Source: Chrysophaeum taylorii
Lineage: Eukaryota; Sar; Pelagophyceae; Pelagomonadales; Pelagomonadaceae
Length of the DNA: 64,000 bases
Direction of reading: 5' to 3'
NCBI GenBank assembly: GCA_029834535.1
Contig: JAQMWT010000682.1
Coordinates: 1-64,000, forward strand
The notes beneath the pieces were generated by a model, which was not told the origin of the DNA, made no database searches, and saw only the letters and a program-made list of their open reading frames with translations. This document shows, piece after piece, positions 19,530 through 35,478 of this stretch. Numbering within the stretch: the first letter of the stretch is position 1; the number at the start of each line of letters is the position of its first letter. Both the position numbers and the translations under genes were made by a program.

Positions 19530-22394
19530 ATGATGATGATGACGATGCAAGCGGCGGAAGCCCCAGTCGCCGCCGAGGCGCCCGCGAAGGATGAGGAGGT
19601 GGACCTCACAACAACAACAACAACAACAGTGGACGAGAGCAGACTCGAGCAGGACCGGGCATTTTACCTGCTCCAGCAGCAGGTTCGGAGCACCCTGGGC
19701 TACAACATGCGGGACTTGGTCCAGGTAGATGTCGAACCGCTCGAGAGGTTCTTGCTGGGAATTGGCGAGAAACTCCAGCAGCAAGCGCGGGTCGTCGTCC
19801 ATCCGCCGTGGCTCGAGCATCTGCAGAAAAGAGTCGAGGCCATGGAGGCCACGATCGCGACGTTGACAGAGCAAGTCAAGGGTCGCAACGAGACGGTTGT
19901 GAAGAACGGGGAGATGAACGAGTCCCCGCAAGCTGTTGCTCCTCGGGAGCAGCAGCAGCAGCAGCAGCAGCCGCCCGGAGGATCGTCGGTGACGCGGGAA
20001 GAGGTGTGCGAGATGGAGAAGCGCATCCGAGAGGCATGCGCCGCGTACGGCGACGCGCGGCTCGCGAGCGTTGAGGCGAAGACGAGAAGGAACGACGAGA
20101 CGTCCAAGCTGGACGTCAAGGCGCAACTCGCATCGTTTTGGATCGAGCTCGAGCGCGTTCGCAAAATGGCGGAGATAGCTCCGTCGGCCCGAGAGATCGA
20201 AGCGATGAACGAGGCGTACGGGCTCAAGCTGAAGGCCCTCAAGGTAATGACTAGCGAACGGCTCGAAGCGATGCAGCGGACGACGCGGATCGAGATTCAG
20301 GAAGAGGCGCTGCGGCTCGAGTCGATCGCGCGAGAGCTCGAGGTTAACGCGCGGACATCTCTGGAGCGACTCGAGGGCCGGTCCAAGGCATTCGAGGAGG
20401 AGTTTGAGGTCATGGTCGACGAAACACAGCAGCACAACCAGCAGTTTGATGCCATGGTCTCGGAGGTCCAATCGAAGTGCTTCGGGGAGATGGACGAGAT
20501 TCTGGGAAAGGTCAAGGCGCAGGGCGCGAGGATGAACGAGGTTCACACGCTCGCGTTGTCGCTCGAAAAGACGCAGGAAGACTTGACTCTTCGCGCGTCC
20601 GAGATCCAAGCACTCATATCGACGCACGAGGAAAAGGCCGAGGCGATGACGACCGACGTCAAGGAGGAAGTCGAGGAGATCCAGAGGCTCATCCAAGCCA
20701 ACAAGGCCGAGAGCGCGGACATTCGCGAGGACGCTGCCAAGCTCGAGGCGCGCGTCGAGGAGCTCGAGAGGACGCAGGAGACGACCGAGACGCGCGTGAC
20801 GGCGTCCGACTTGAAGCTCGAAGACGTTGCGCGTCAAACCGTCTTCGTCGCGCGGGCTCTGGAAAACCTCGAGGAAGACGACATCGTCGCGCTGCGCAAG
20901 GCAACCGAAGAGACTCGCGCCGAGATGCGCGCGTCGTTGACAACCGTCAACGACACCGTCGCCGAGCATGCCGCGCAGATCCAGCTCGCGACGGGGAGGC
21001 TCAAAAAGGCCGAGAACGAGGTGTTCCGCGCGATGCCGCCCAAACTGTCGGAACACGGCGAATTTCTCGCGACGCTGCGGACCGAGCTCAGCCAGAGGAT
21101 CGAGCATCAGGACGCCTGGAATAGGGAGACCGCGGCGCGTCTCGGGACGATCGACGACGAAAAGAAGCGCGACGTCGCGACGTTGCGGACGGAGCAGCGC
21201 GCGCACGCCGCGGGCATCGCGGCGCTCGACGCCAAGCTCTCGGCCGAGCACGACGCGGCGAACCAAGATCGCGACCACGTCCTGGGCGTCGAGCGGACGG
21301 TGGTGGCCAACCACGGCGAGCTGGGCGACTCGATCGAGGCGCTTCGCCACGACGCCGCGACGCGCTTTCTCGCGCAAGAGACGCGGCTCGCCGCGGAGGC
21401 GACGAGCCTCCGGGACCATACGAAAGCGTTGTTCGTGTCTATGGAGGAGGAAATGTCGACCAAGATGAAGTACGCGCACAACTCGCCTATCCACCTCGGC
21501 GCGGAAGATCAAAAGATATTCCTGCGAAATCAGGCCGCCGCCCTCGCCAAGCTCTCCGTGAACTTCGAGCGTCGGGCCAACGACCTCTCGAACGCACTCC
21601 TAGAACTCCCGAGAGACGCGTGCAATACCATCTCGCTCGTCACCCAGGAGATGGCCGATTACATCGCCCTCAAGGCCGACTGCTGGGCTGTCGAAAAGCA
21701 GATTCACGGCGCGCCCGAAGACGTCCCGTACGGCGACGACGCCGTCGAGACGAGGCGGCGGCGGCTCCTCGAGAACTTCATGGACCTCCTGACCGAGGAG
21801 GTCCTGCGTCGTGCCCCCGGCGAACCCAACGTCCTCAAGCGCGAAGCGAGGGCGCGCGTCCGACGCAAAGTCAGGCTCGCCCTCGACATTTCTCTCACCA
21901 AATTCGATCGCGTCGCGGTGACCGCACCCTCTCGCGTCCTCGCGAGGCAGCTCGACCCCCGAGCGCCAAAGTGCGTCACCTGCGACCGGCCCCTCGTCGC
22001 ACGACACTACCGCGATCCACGACACCGCATCGACGACGCCTTTGTGATCGACGGCAGGCCCGAGAGCGCCGCGATTCCCCCAACCTCTCCCCCCTCGACG
22101 ACGACCACGGGCTTCCGACCATCGACCTCTGACTTTCGCATACGTACCTCTGTCGACCAACGCCTGATGGGGGGACGTAGCGTGGATTCTTCTGCTTCCA
22201 GCAGCAGCCTGGACAAAAAAAAGACCGTCATGCGGGCCGGCTTCCGTCTCCCCAAGGGTCACCTCTCACCCGACCTCCAGAAGTTGATGGAACCCAACGC
22301 AATCGCGGCCCAGCGTACCGCGGCCCTTGAGACAGACCCCGTACTCCATGACAATTCCATCGTCAGCACCGCCAGCCTCCCGACACTATTATAA
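19530..22394 (+). CDS. Long coiled-coil protein with C-x2-C-D-R-P motif
   Basis: 954 residues, intronless, starting at an ATG run. The N-terminal ~60 residues are low-complexity (Thr run). Residues ~95-720 are largely helical coiled coil, broken by a Gln run near 140. Near residue 815 lies CVTCDRPL, a short motif also seen near the C-terminus of some long coiled-coil, possibly ciliary, proteins such as the DUF4795/QRICH2 group; that relation is tentative. The final 120 residues are Ser/Thr-rich and disordered. A three-codon frame (ATG ATA TGA, 19525-19533) overlaps the start. The Helitron fragment begins directly after the stop codon. Confidence 0.75.
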   Translation: MMMMTMQAAEAPVAAEAPAKDEEVDLTTTTTTTVDESRLEQDRAFYLLQQQVRSTLGYNMRDLVQVDVEPLERFLLGIGEKLQQQARVVVHPPWLEHLQKRVEAMEATIATLTEQVKGRNETVVKNGEMNESPQAVAPREQQQQQQQPPGGSSVTREEVCEMEKRIREACAAYGDARLASVEAKTRRNDETSKLDVKAQLASFWIELERVRKMAEIAPSAREIEAMNEAYGLKLKALKVMTSERLEAMQRTTRIEIQEEALRLESIARELEVNARTSLERLEGRSKAFEEEFEVMVDETQQHNQQFDAMVSEVQSKCFGEMDEILGKVKAQGARMNEVHTLALSLEKTQEDLTLRASEIQALISTHEEKAEAMTTDVKEEVEEIQRLIQANKAESADIREDAAKLEARVEELERTQETTETRVTASDLKLEDVARQTVFVARALENLEEDDIVALRKATEETRAEMRASLTTVNDTVAEHAAQIQLATGRLKKAENEVFRAMPPKLSEHGEFLATLRTELSQRIEHQDAWNRETAARLGTIDDEKKRDVATLRTEQRAHAAGIAALDAKLSAEHDAANQDRDHVLGVERTVVANHGELGDSIEALRHDAATRFLAQETRLAAEATSLRDHTKALFVSMEEEMSTKMKYAHNSPIHLGAEDQKIFLRNQAAALAKLSVNFERRANDLSNALLELPRDACNTISLVTQEMADYIALKADCWAVEKQIHGAPEDVPYGDDAVETRRRRLLENFMDLLTEEVLRRAPGEPNVLKREARARVRRKVRLALDISLTKFDRVAVTAPSRVLARQLDPRAPKCVTCDRPLVARHYRDPRHRIDDAFVIDGRPESAAIPPTSPPSTTTTGFRPSTSDFRIRTSVDQRLMGGRSVDSSASSSSLDKKKTVMRAGFRLPKGHLSPDLQKLMEPNAIAAQRTAALETDPVLHDNSIVSTASLPTLL

Positions 22395-23560
22395 ATCCTA
22401 CCCAAGTGCAGGACAGTAAGTTCACCTACTCCCAATCTCTAACCCCAGTAAGTTCACCTAATCCCAGTAAGTTTCATATAAGTTCACCTGGTCAGTAAGT
22501 TCACCTAGTCCAAATCTCTAACCCCAGTAAGTTCGGCGTAAACCCGCTCGTGCTCACACCCACTCCTTCCGAGCTCGTCGCTCTCGCCTCCGCCAATCGA
22601 AGCAGCTTTGATCCGCACACGCCGCTAACCCTTGAGTTTGCTCTAAAACCCCCAGTAAGTTCACCTGGTCCCAGTAAGTTCATCTGGTCACTATATTCAC
22701 CTAGTCCCAATCTCAAACCCCAGTAAGTTCACCTGGTCCCAGTAAGTTCACCTACAGTGCGCGTGTAGACGCCGGGAGGGGGCTTATCGGTATTGCGGAG
22801 CACGTGTGGAGTTGGGTGGAGTCGTCGACCAAGAAGAGGATATCCTCGGGGTTGCCGATCGACAGAGAGCCACGTCGAGCTGGACGTGGCAGAAGACGGG
22901 CTTCGCCAAGAGGACGCCGACCTCGCGGGGCGTCTGGCCCTGGCTCTTGTTGATCGTTTGGCGTAGGCGGGCCTTAAGGGATACAGGTTGGAGGAGCCTC
23001 GGTGATAACGACACGATCGATCATGTATCTGGTACCGTTGCAGTGGCCGTACGACGGGTCGAGGTCGCGAAGACTTTAAGCTCGCGATCAAAGTCAGCAT
23101 GCCGTTGGTTGTCAGGGAGTCGAAAACTCGACTGTAAAGAGCGAGGCGTCGGCTTCCGACCCAACCTAGTCGGCCGAAAAGAACTCCGACGCCTCGTCTC
23201 CGGGAAAAAAAGGCCGCGGTCACACGCACGTTGTCAGCATCGACAACATCATTTCGACGGGGCGTGAGAATGGCGCGCTGAAACAGCCGCCGCGGGTCGT
23301 GGAAACAGTCTGCGAGGTCGCCGTAGACGACTTGGAGGATCACTGTCTGGCTCGCGCGCCTACCTAATCCTTACCCTGAATTGGGGAACAACCCACCCAC
23401 ATCCTTCATACCCCCCACACACACACCCTCATACCCCACAAACCCACCCACATCCTTCATGCTCCCCACACACACACCCCTCTTAGCAGTCGACCTTTAA
23501 AGACAAGCAAACAAACATCTGCCGATTAGTAGTAAGGACATAACGACGACGGACGGGTCC
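22395..23560 (-). mobile_element. Helitron fragment A (RepHel helicase C-terminus and 3' region)
   Basis: Reading the minus strand, 23386-22760 encodes degraded pieces of a Pif1-type Helitron helicase: a RAILTPRRNDVVD block, a LDPS.GHCNGTRY-like block and an NKSQGQTPREVGV/VALCRS block (helicase motifs V-VI region) lying in different frames. The 22410-22755 part is an array of CAGTAAGTTCACCTGGTCC-like units. It ends with one arm (CCTGCACTTG) of the hairpin seen whole at 38732-38768. A GT-rich tail (23390-23560) is shared with copy B. It is non-functional as it stands. Pif1-like helicase of other origin is the alternative. Confidence 0.72.
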
Positions 23561-23632
23561 TCATTCTTCAGGGTTTTCGGGCGGTGCGAGGCTGCTTTTC
23601 GCATCGATTTTCTGGACTTGGCTCTACATCCT

Positions 23633-23653
23633 TTCCTTTCCTTTCCTTTCCTA
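23633..23653. repeat. (TTTCC)n microsatellite
   Basis: Four TTTCC units between the Helitron fragment and the SINE-like copy. Confidence 0.9.
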
Positions 23654-23722
23654 CAGGCATCCCGATGCCATTGTATTACCAAAGTCTGGCAAAGAACACT
23701 TTTTTTTCAGCGTTGGGAATTC

Positions 23723-23985
23723 ACCTATTCGCCTCCCGGGCGGGCCGGTTGGCAGCCGGGACGTTCGCAGTGGGACGGGGTATGGCCGGGGGGCGAAGAC
23801 GGGAGGTTATCGACGAGTTGGTTGTCAGTCACATCGCGGTCTCCTCGTCGCATGGCGACAAGCTTGATGGTCACTCTCCGCCGACCGACCTTTCGGCGCT
23901 CCTCGTCTACAGGCCCGTGGTTCCGGACTGGTTCCTATCGGTCCGACCTGGCTCCCATGCTCGGGAGAGGTCTGAAGTTAGTTAG
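23723..23985 (+). repeat. SINE-like repeat, copy 2 (5'-truncated, with target-site duplication)
   Basis: Matches copy 1 from about base 95 of the element to its end, with only a handful of differences. The 8-bp sequence GAATTCAC lies immediately before the truncated 5' end (23715-23722) and immediately after the AGTTAGTTA tail (23989-23997). A truncated 5' end plus flanking duplication is the signature of target-primed reverse transcription. It appears to be inserted into the left terminus of the hAT-like element. Confidence 0.8.
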
Positions 23986-23988
23986 TTA

Positions 23989-26812
23989 GAATTCACTTCA
24001 GCAAGTCAACGTGAACCACTTCACCAGCCACGCAATATTGGTCAAGTGATTTGAAGTGAACACGTCACCCTACGAGGCCATCGTGAACCTTTGTGAAGTG
24101 AACGCCACTTTTTTTTTTTTTTTAACGCCAGCGCCGATCCCTGCCGCGCCCCGTCAGTTCCGTGCCCCCCGCGCGCTATTGCCTAGGTCTGGTGCTCTTA
24201 GATTCATTCGCGTTTCGCGACGAAGGAGGAGTTACCGTGGATGGGGTTCAGTGTTTCTTACTTTAGGCGATGTGAACGACCTCGGTATCTTCGTCTGGTT
24301 CTTCCTCATCAACCTCCATCTCCAAAGAGTCTCGGGGATGGTGCTCTCGGCGTTTTTGAACTTGGTCTCGGCGAGGTCCCTGTACTTAATCCGGGCCGCC
24401 GCAATGAAATTCTTGTTCATGCGCAGTAGGGCGACTTTGTCCGTCTCGTCCGCGCCGAGCAACGTGTTTCCCTCGGTCAGGACAAGATTTCCAATGTTCA
24501 GGCGGCGCTCACAGTAGCTCTGCGCGCCATGTGTACCAATTGAACCCTTAGAGGCTCTCGCTATGTCCGGAAGGAACCCATACTGCTCCTTGGTGAGCGG
24601 TCGATACAGCTTTCCAACGTCGAGCCAGATCTGTGAAGCCGACTTCATCCTTCTTCTCAAGTTCAGGATAATGCTCTTTCCAGTTGAGCGATCTCGAGAG
24701 CCTGATCCATTGAGTGAAGACCTGTTCAGACTCCACATTGAAATCGGGCATCTGGTTCTCAGGCATAGCAAAAGAAGGCACGTCGCCACTAATGTCGTCC
24801 CAAGCCCCGGGTGCGTCGAGTGCCGCCAAGAGACTGCGGGCAGGCGCAGGCTCGGAGGGCGGCGCAGACTCGGAGGAAGTCTTTGCATTTTCGTGGTGGA
24901 ATGCAGTCCGTGCGTAAATCACATATTCTTCCTTGAGCAACTTCCTGGCCTGAGCTCTCTGATTGGACGACAGGTGCCGGCAGTTAATAGTCCGAAAGTC
25001 AAGAAGGAAGGCAATCAGCTCGCGATCGTTGAATTCGTAGTCGAAGTGACGCACGTAGTTTTCATTATCCCCGCAAAACCGACGCTCACATTCGAGTATA
25101 GCCCGCTGAAGACAGATTTTGCCGGTCTCGCTGAGGTCGTCAACATCGACAGTCTTACGTGGCATGAATTTCGCAGTTATGTTCGGGAGATCAATGACTT
25201 CTAGCGTCCCAGCTCGCAGAGACTCAATCATGTTGTGCCTGATCAATGCGGCGCACGCCCCCAGGTATAAGTGTTCATGTTGCACGAAAACAACGGGGTC
25301 ATCCGTTATAGCAAAAATCGCTTCGAATTCAGCCAACGCCACCCATTGCTCATCACTGATTGTCCAGGGGAGTCCAATGTTGGTGGCCGTGTACAGTTTG
25401 AGCACGCGGTGCATACGCAGCAAGGTACGAATAAGTTGGTATCGCGCCCGGAACCTCGTCTTATTGAGGTCGAGCTTGAGCTTCGGCGATTTCCCGGCTG
25501 TAATGGCAAAAGCGCAAGCAGATCCTTCAAACGTGTGCCGTAAGAAAAGTACTTGGCTCCATCGTGGGCACTGTTCAGCAGCGCCTGGCCAGCTGGGAAT
25601 GGATTGATCACCTGCTTGCCTCTGGATCGTGTCAAGTCGCCACATGCCGCTGCCGAGATTTCTGAGATATCATGCATGTCACACGCTTCGACCTCAACAA
25701 AAAATTCTTCGGCGACGCCAATTGCAGCCCGGTCTTGAACAATGGTTGCGGCCGCCAAATCGATATCGATTCTCGCACGCTCCGCGACCACAGAACGGAG
25801 CAGAGAAGCCGTGCCGGAATCGGTTCCGTCGTCAGCTGGAACATGGCCCACGCACACCGTCTCAACGCCACTCCAATCGGGCCAGATGAAGGATAGGCCA
25901 ATGGCCTGTCGCTTGAAGTTTTCCTTGAGTGTCCCGCCGTCATGCAGCACCTGGCGAATGGATTGCCGAACGCCGCTTCATAACACTCCGTAACGACGGG
26001 TATCGAGATTCGAACAAAGCAACCATATTCAGCGTCCACCCATTCAAACGGCGCCTTTCGAGTCATGAACGGGCACTTGCCTGTCCCGCCATCGCCGCGG
26101 TAATACGCCTCAATTAGGTTGCGATGATCTTCGTCGTCAAAGGTGCGCTTGGAAATCCGCTGCGACGTGTACACGTAGTGCCGAGCCGAGAACGCCATCA
26201 GGGAAGAGTGCTTTGCCTGGCTGGGCATGGCCATGAAATATCTCGTAATATCCTATTTGCTCTTCGAGGCTGCCACAACGCCCACGGCCGTCATAACGCC
26301 CTCCTTTTCTTGGTCTGTCTTATGTTTCTTGGTGAGCTGTTGACGTCCCAGATCGTCCTCCGGGTGCGCGGCCTTGAAGTGGGCAAGGGGCTTGGTCGTC
26401 TGCCATGTGCCTTTCTTGAAGTCCCTCGTCACCTTCAGGCGCACCCAGCACCGGATACACAAATGCGTCGCCTTCCCACTGACGCGGCCAGGATGATTTT
26501 CCTTCAGTCGACGCACGCAGTCCCTCACCTTGGACCTGGTTGATCGTCCACTTTTGCCGGGTGTGTTCCACGTCACAACATCGACGTCGCAATCGGCTCG
26601 TTCTTGTGCTCCTCCTTATGTTCCGCGTATTCCTCCTCATCATCAACATTATCCTCCACCTCCAGGTAGCGCGGCTCGACTTCGCTCATCAGACTTGGCC
26701 GTCAGCCAAAGGGAATGAACGTGAAGTGAACATTGGACTTCGGACGAAAATTTTCGGTGAAGTGAAGTGAACCAAATTCAGTGAAGTGAGCCCAGTGAAT
26801 TCTCGAGATGCC
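23989..26812 (-). mobile_element. BED-finger/hAT-like DNA transposon, degraded
   Basis: Outer ends are inverted relative to each other (GAATTCACTTC.. at left; its complement ..CAGTGAATTC at right) and both ends carry several copies of AAGTGAA/TTCACTT, like the subterminal repeats of hAT elements. Reading the minus strand, 26520-26300 encodes a BED-type zinc finger (C-x2-C then HFKAAH). 26234-25632, 25950-25306 and 25645-24548 encode consecutive transposase-like segments in different frames, including ARYQLIRTLLRMHRVLKLY and later helices typical of the hAT catalytic region. The frame changes mean either decay or unrecognised introns. No clear 8-bp target duplication was found. Confidence 0.5.
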
Positions 26813-27560
26813 GGCCTCCTCGGGACTGACCTCGCGCTCGGAATCCGTGAGAGGTATTTTTTGGTATCTAGTGGTTTTTGGTATCGGGTTGCCTGTATGG
26901 CTGGAAGTAGAAGTCGCATCAGTGCGCATCGGCTGAAGAACTCGTGATCGAGGAAAAAAAAACGAAGTGGCCGACTACTCCCTCCGAGAAAATGAGCAAC
27001 GCATGAGATCAGACGATGACGACGACACCAGCCACGCTCACGGCTCGAAGTGTGTCCCTCCCCGAGGCCGAGGTCCCCCGCTCCACCGCAAACGCCAACA
27101 TATGACACCCAAGACCGTTGTTTTCATTTGTCTCGTGTGTGCTCTCTTTTTCAAGATTCTGGAGAATTGACTAAGAATAAGTCTTCTCGATCCGAATCCT
27201 TCGATTCGCGTAATTAGTACGTAACGTGTACATGCCCGTTCGCGATGCGTGACGTATTGGCCGGTGGCGATACTCAAAAAGATAGGAAGGTCTTCTTTCA
27301 TTGTACTACAATTGTACTACTTTCGCGCATTTCGCTGTGCATTTTCTCCGTGCGTTCAATAATGAGTGGACAACACTGCATTTCAATTTCAACTAGTGGC
27401 ACTGAAGATTCTAGGATATGCAAGGTGACGTCTGGTGGTGGTGATTTGTGTCATCTGCCCGCTTGGGGTGGCAGTTGAACCCATAATATGCGTCGAGCGG
27501 TGCTGCCTTTTCTGAGGTTCTGAACAAAATAGTTGGGCCGATTTGGGGCGCTGTCTCGTG
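26813..27560. other. Intergenic region, no gene seen
   Basis: About 750 bp between the hAT-like element and the beta-helix membrane gene. It has lower GC than the genes and short frames only. It presumably holds the promoter of the gene starting at 27561, but no motif stands out. Confidence 0.5.
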
Positions 27561-33352
<5,792 letters not shown>

Positions 33353-34163
33353 CCGTCCCCAGCGTCGTAGACATATGCTTGTCTCGCTGGCCTTCGAACT
33401 TCGCCCTCGGAGACGCTGAAAAATCGCCTCCTGGCGTTTGTCTGTCTGTCTGTCTGATGAAGATCCTGGGACATGTATGTATTTATTTTGCGCGCCGACT
33501 TCGCTCATTCGATTTTCTGTTCTAATAATTCCTTGCGCTCATCCATTCTGGCTCTTCGAGCCTGGGAGTTATTACAAACCACAATAATAATAACAATAAT
33601 AATATGATCATACTACCTCGCGGCCGACCCGGTTGAAAGCCAGAAGGCCCGCACGGGGTATTATTGCCCCGGATTGCAAAGTTGACGACGACGACGAGGG
33701 GGTTGTCTGTCAGTCGAATCACGCGTCGCATGGGGGCGGCAACTCGTGAGCGCTAACAAAACAAAAAGGGTTCGAGGTTCAGAACTTCGAATTCGACGTT
33801 AAAACAAACAAACACATGCTTCGTGTGAAAAAAGACGTAGTCACAAGCGGATCAAAGCAGCAGCTTAGATTGGCGGGGGTGCGAGCGTCGAGTGATTTAG
33901 GAGTAAAAAACTGGAGGGTCACAGCTTAGATTGGCGGGGGTGAGAGCGTCGAGCTAAAATTAGAGTGGGGTGGGAGGATGTAAGGGGTGTAAGTAAGGAG
34001 GGCAAGGCGTCAGCCTAACCGTCCGGGCGCCGCCAGGGGCCTGGCGGCGGCCGAGAGACGTAGGGGCCGTCGGGGGGAGAGCGTCGAGTGGTTTATTGAG
34101 TGCTCACGAAACCCTGGCTTGTGTTAAAAATCCTAACCTCCAAGTTGCATTGAAGAGCGGAAA
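33353..34163. other. Intergenic region with Helitron-derived short repeats
   Basis: Contains a TCTG microsatellite (33436-33455), an AAT-rich tract (33579-33603) and, at 33850-33980, two copies of a GCTTAGATTGGCGGGGGTG unit. That unit also occurs in Helitron copy B near 38550, so this is probably a remnant of the same family. A GC-rich stretch (34010-34080) precedes the protease gene. No gene recognised. Confidence 0.6.
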
Positions 34164-35456
34164 ATGCTGTTCGTGCCGCGGAGCGTGCTGAGGAGAAGCG
34201 GTCGGTTGCGGGCGGTGGTGCGACGCGTCCTGCCGCAGGTGCTGATCGCGTGGTCCGTGCTGTGGGCCGAGGTGCGGCCTCCGAGGCCGACAACGCTAGA
34301 GGAGACAGTGGTGTGCAGCCGAGTGGCTTACGCGCCGCAGTTCGAAGCGGGGGAATGGCGGCTCGTCGAGGAGAGCGCAGAGCGGCGTTGGACGTGGCCG
34401 CCCTCGCGGCAAGTCGCCAAGACGCCCGAGGTGTTGCCGCGGCGTTCGTTCGTGGCCGAGGCGTTCGAGGCAGTATCGCCGTGCGTGGTTCGCGTCGAGG
34501 TCTTGCGGCCCGACGCGTTTCTGCCGGCGCCGCGATACACGTCAGCGAGCGGGTTTGTGTACGAGCCTGGAATCGTCGTGACGAACGCGCACGTCGTCGC
34601 GGGCGCGAGCGAGATAACGGCCCTGGCCGCGAGCGGCGAGCGTCTGGCGGCGACGCTTGTAGGCTACGACGAACCGACCGACGTGGCCGTGTTGAAGGTC
34701 GAGGGCATGCTCCCCGCGGCGACCCTCGGAAACGACCGGAAGCTCCGCGTGGGTGACTGGGTCGTCGCGATCGGTCATCCGATCGGCCTCGACAACACGG
34801 TGACGCTCGGAATCGTGTCGTCGCTCGGCAGGTCGCTGCGTCAGCGCGGAAGCTTCGAGTCCCCGACCGCGCCGCGGTGGGGCGCCCGCGTCCGGTTTAT
34901 CCAGACCGACGCGGCCATCAATCCGGGAAACTCGGGCGGTCCGCTCTGCGACGAGACCGGTCGCGTCATCGGCATGAACACGGCGACCGCCATGAATGCC
35001 GAGGGCATCGGTTTCGCGGTCCCGATAACCCGCGTCGCGTCCGTCGCCGACCAGCTCAAGCTCGGGAAGACGGTCGGCCACTCCTACGTCGGCCTCGACG
35101 TCCTCGAAGACTACGCGACGCGCTCGATCGTGGTGCGCCGCGTCGTCCCGGGTTCGCCAGCGGCCGCCGCCGGCCTCGCGCCCAACGACCGCATCCTCGC
35201 CCTCGGGGATACCACCCTCACTTCGGCCAGCCACCTCCTCGACATCCTCGAGGACACTCCCGTCGGGGCCTCGCTCCACCTCCTCGTCAGCCGCGCCTCC
35301 GACGCCTCCCTTCACAAACTTAAACTCACCACCGTCGACATCCCCCGCGCCCCGATGATGATCCCCGCGCCGGAGGAGGAGGAGGAGGACAACAAATCAG
35401 GGGCTGTGCCCCCCCCGCGACGGCGGCTCCGGCAGCTCCCCTCCTCAGCCCTCTAA
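34164..35456 (+). CDS. HtrA/Deg-type serine protease with one PDZ domain
   Basis: 430 residues, intronless. The N-terminal ~40 residues are Arg-rich with a hydrophobic stretch (VLPQVLIAWSVLWA), consistent with organelle import or a membrane anchor. The trypsin-like domain carries the full triad: His143 (TNAHVV), Asp173 (PTDVAVLK) and Ser257 (NPGNSGGP). A single PDZ domain follows (about 305-390; SYVGLDVLEDY...GLAPNDRILALG). The tail is Glu- and Pro-rich. Such proteases degrade damaged proteins in plastids, mitochondria or the endomembrane lumen; the compartment here is uncertain. The WD40 gene follows 22 bp after the stop on the same strand. Confidence 0.92.
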   Translation: MLFVPRSVLRRSGRLRAVVRRVLPQVLIAWSVLWAEVRPPRPTTLEETVVCSRVAYAPQFEAGEWRLVEESAERRWTWPPSRQVAKTPEVLPRRSFVAEAFEAVSPCVVRVEVLRPDAFLPAPRYTSASGFVYEPGIVVTNAHVVAGASEITALAASGERLAATLVGYDEPTDVAVLKVEGMLPAATLGNDRKLRVGDWVVAIGHPIGLDNTVTLGIVSSLGRSLRQRGSFESPTAPRWGARVRFIQTDAAINPGNSGGPLCDETGRVIGMNTATAMNAEGIGFAVPITRVASVADQLKLGKTVGHSYVGLDVLEDYATRSIVVRRVVPGSPAAAAGLAPNDRILALGDTTLTSASHLLDILEDTPVGASLHLLVSRASDASLHKLKLTTVDIPRAPMMIPAPEEEEEDNKSGAVPPPRRRLRQLPSSAL

Positions 35457-35478
35457 ACGACAACAACAACAACAACCA

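Noticed and set aside
23634-24000. SINE-like copy as a protein-coding gene
   Set aside because: The same frame occurs in three dispersed copies with retroposon ends; it is repeat sequence.
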